Shown here one piece after another: positions 5,403 through 6,697 of a stretch of 6,697 bases of DNA (positions are counted from its first letter, which is position 1; each line of letters begins with the position of its first letter). The notes under the pieces are model-generated. The model did not search any database and had not been told where the DNA came from. It saw only the letters and a list, made by a program, of their open reading frames with translations. The DNA is from Chloroflexota bacterium (lineage in GTDB: Bacteria > Chloroflexota > Limnocylindria > Limnocylindrales > CSP1-4). A program made the position numbers and the translations under genes. Location: positions 1 through 6,697 of the forward strand of contig JACDAH010000480.1 in NCBI GenBank assembly GCA_013695505.1. Direction: 5' to 3'.

Positions 5403-6626
5403 TCAGAGTCTGGACGAAGCCGTCCCGATCACGCCCGCGCCGCCGCGACGGCGAGCCTGGCTCGGGCGCCGATCAGCCAGGCCCGGCAACTCCACCTCGC
5501 CGTCGAGGGCGCGGCCGAACGCCATGACCCGGAACCGGCCCATCGCCGCGGGATCGATCATCCGGACGAGGGCCGAGCGGGTCTCGAGGTACGTGGCCAG
5601 CGAGGCGCCCGGCCGGGTTTGCTCGGCCACGAGCAGCTCGCCAGCCCCGAGTCGGCTGAGGAACTCGGCCTGGGTCGTGGTGCCGAGGGGGATGAGCCCC
5701 GCCGCGGCCGCTGCCGACTCGACCGCGGTGGCATCGACATGGGCGGTGATGTCCTGGCGGCCGATCGCCCGGTATGGGTCCTCGCCAACCTGATGACCGC
5801 GATAGGTCGCGAGCGTCCCGGCGGCCCGGCGACGCGGGTCGTACAGGTCGGCGGCCGGGTGGCCGTAGTCGATCAGGAGGAGGACACCGCGCCGGATGCC
5901 GCCCGCCGCGTTCGCGACCCAGTCGTCGAGGGCGAGGCAGATCTCGGCGTACTGCCCATCGGCGAGGACGATCGATTCGGCCGCCAGTCGGGCGGCGAGG
6001 GCGGGGCTGGACGGCTCGATCTCGATATCCGCGAGCTGGTCGTCTGCGGTGACGCCGACGTGGACCTCGCGCAGCTCGGACGCGCGCCGGATTACCCGAT
6101 GGGTGGGCAGGGCGTCGAGGACCTCGTTGGCGATGACCAGGCCGTCGACCGGCCGGCCGTGGTCGCGCTCGACCTGGACCCCGGCCAGTCCGGCGAGCGC
6201 GAGCCCAACCGCCTCGACCCGAGCCGGCTCGACTTCGTCGACCAGGTAGTCGATCGATACCGGCCCGCCGTCGGCCTCGAGGAGCGTCTCGACGAGGGGC
6301 GCTGCGAGCGCGCCGGTCCCCGCCCCGTGCTCGCGGATCGTCAACGTGCCCGGCGCGCCGAGCGCGGCGTGGACCGCCCGCCCGAACCGGGCGATCGTCC
6401 GGCCGAAGATCGGGCTTGCCTCCGGTGCGGTCAGGAAATCGCCCCCGCGACCCGGTCGCGCGACGGCTCCGCGGTAGTACCCGCGCGCCGGGTCGTACAG
6501 CGTGATCTCCATGAAGCGAGCGAACGTCATCGGGCCCGTGGCCGCGATCTCGTCGCGGATCGCCGCCAGCAATACCGGGTCCGACGCCACGTCGCCGTCC
6601 CGTGCCGGGATCCGCCTCAGATCCAT
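5403..6626 (-). CDS. MidA/NDUFAF7-family SAM-dependent methyltransferase
   Basis: Class I methyltransferase of the MidA family (COG1565, formerly DUF185). The mitochondrial member NDUFAF7 dimethylates an arginine of complex I subunit NDUFS2 during assembly. The 407-residue protein shows the family order: MTFARFMEITLYDPARGYY (33-51), GGDFLTAPEASPIFGR (61-76), the SAM-binding glycine loop EHGAGTGALA (99-108), NEVLDALP (167-174), LLIDYGH (250-256), DITAHVD (292-298) and TTTQAEFL (316-323). It ends in a basic, Ala/Gly-rich tail after about residue 392. The ATG at 6626 has an AAAGGG Shine-Dalgarno sequence 6 nt upstream and overlaps the preceding open frame by 10 nt. It lies 438 nt upstream of nuoA on the same strand, so an assembly role acting on NuoD is plausible; the substrate is not shown by sequence. 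Confidence 0.92.
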   Translation of the reverse strand: MDLRRIPARDGDVASDPVLLAAIRDEIAATGPMTFARFMEITLYDPARGYYRGAVARPGRGGDFLTAPEASPIFGRTIARFGRAVHAALGAPGTLTIREHGAGTGALAAPLVETLLEADGGPVSIDYLVDEVEPARVEAVGLALAGLAGVQVERDHGRPVDGLVIANEVLDALPTHRVIRRASELREVHVGVTADDQLADIEIEPSSPALAARLAAESIVLADGQYAEICLALDDWVANAAGGIRRGVLLLIDYGHPAADLYDPRRRAAGTLATYRGHQVGEDPYRAIGRQDITAHVDATAVESAAAAAGLIPLGTTTQAEFLSRLGAGELLVAEQTRPGASLATYLETRSALVRMIDPAAMGRFRVMAFGRALDGEVELPGLADRRPSQARRRGGAGVIGTASSRL

Positions 6627-6697
6627 GGCTGACCCTTTCCCAGCGCGAGGCGCAGCCCGGGCCCCACGAGGCTGTGGCCGCCGATGACGATCGGGAT
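6617..6697 (-). CDS. 3' end of an unidentified upstream gene (cut by window edge)
   Basis: An open frame enters at the window edge and runs 26 codons to a TGA at 6619-6617, overlapping the methyltransferase start by 10 nt. Such an overlap is typical of genuine coupled genes, and the visible C-terminus (IPIVIGGHSLVGPG, then a basic/hydrophobic tail ending GQPWI) looks protein-like. The Shine-Dalgarno sequence of the next gene lies within it. I do not recognise the product from so short a fragment. Confidence 0.5.
   Translation of the reverse strand: MPIVIGGHSLVGPGLRLALGKGQPWI

Noticed and set aside
5619..6632. A 337-codon open frame on the plus strand
   Set aside because: It is the mirror of the MidA-like gene, with low-complexity composition and no recognisable domain.

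Overview
This 6.7 kb window is GC-rich and dense with genes, all read from the minus strand. It holds the 5' part of a respiratory complex I (NADH:quinone oxidoreductase, nuo) operon. The gene immediately upstream is a MidA/NDUFAF7-type methyltransferase, a family linked to complex I assembly. The GC content, the GTG starts, the long NuoH and the nuo order A-B-C-D-H-I suggest a high-GC Chloroflexota or possibly actinobacterial lineage. This is inference; no rRNA or other marker gene is present.

Layout in the direction of transcription (right to left). (1) 6697-6617: the last 26 codons of an unidentified gene, overlapping the next start by 10 nt. (2) 6626-5403: a MidA-family SAM-dependent methyltransferase. 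(3) 5402-4965: a 438-nt gap with no convincing gene. It contains several inverted repeats, including a 16-pair hairpin and a competing 13-bp inverted repeat, and a plausible extended -10 promoter for the nuo operon. (4) 4964-2070: nuoA, nuoB, nuoC and nuoD, each overlapping the next by 1-10 nt, which indicates translational coupling. (5) 2059-710: nuoH, 10 nt after nuoD. (6) 699-28: a hybrid protein whose front half is a NuoI-like ferredoxin with only one of the two usual 4Fe-4S motifs, and whose back half is the helical N-terminal domain of NuoE without its 2Fe-2S thioredoxin-like domain. (7) 20-1: perhaps the first codons of the next gene.

NuoB, NuoC, NuoD and the NuoI-like protein belong to the peripheral arm that carries electrons to quinone. 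NuoA and NuoH form the quinone-side membrane foot. The NADH-input genes nuoE, nuoF and nuoG are missing from their usual place between nuoD and nuoH. The hybrid NuoI/NuoE protein is therefore the most interesting item here: it implies an altered iron-sulfur wire or an altered electron-input interface. The methyltransferase matters because its mitochondrial relative NDUFAF7 dimethylates an arginine in the NuoD homologue NDUFS2, and the equivalent arginine is present in this NuoD.
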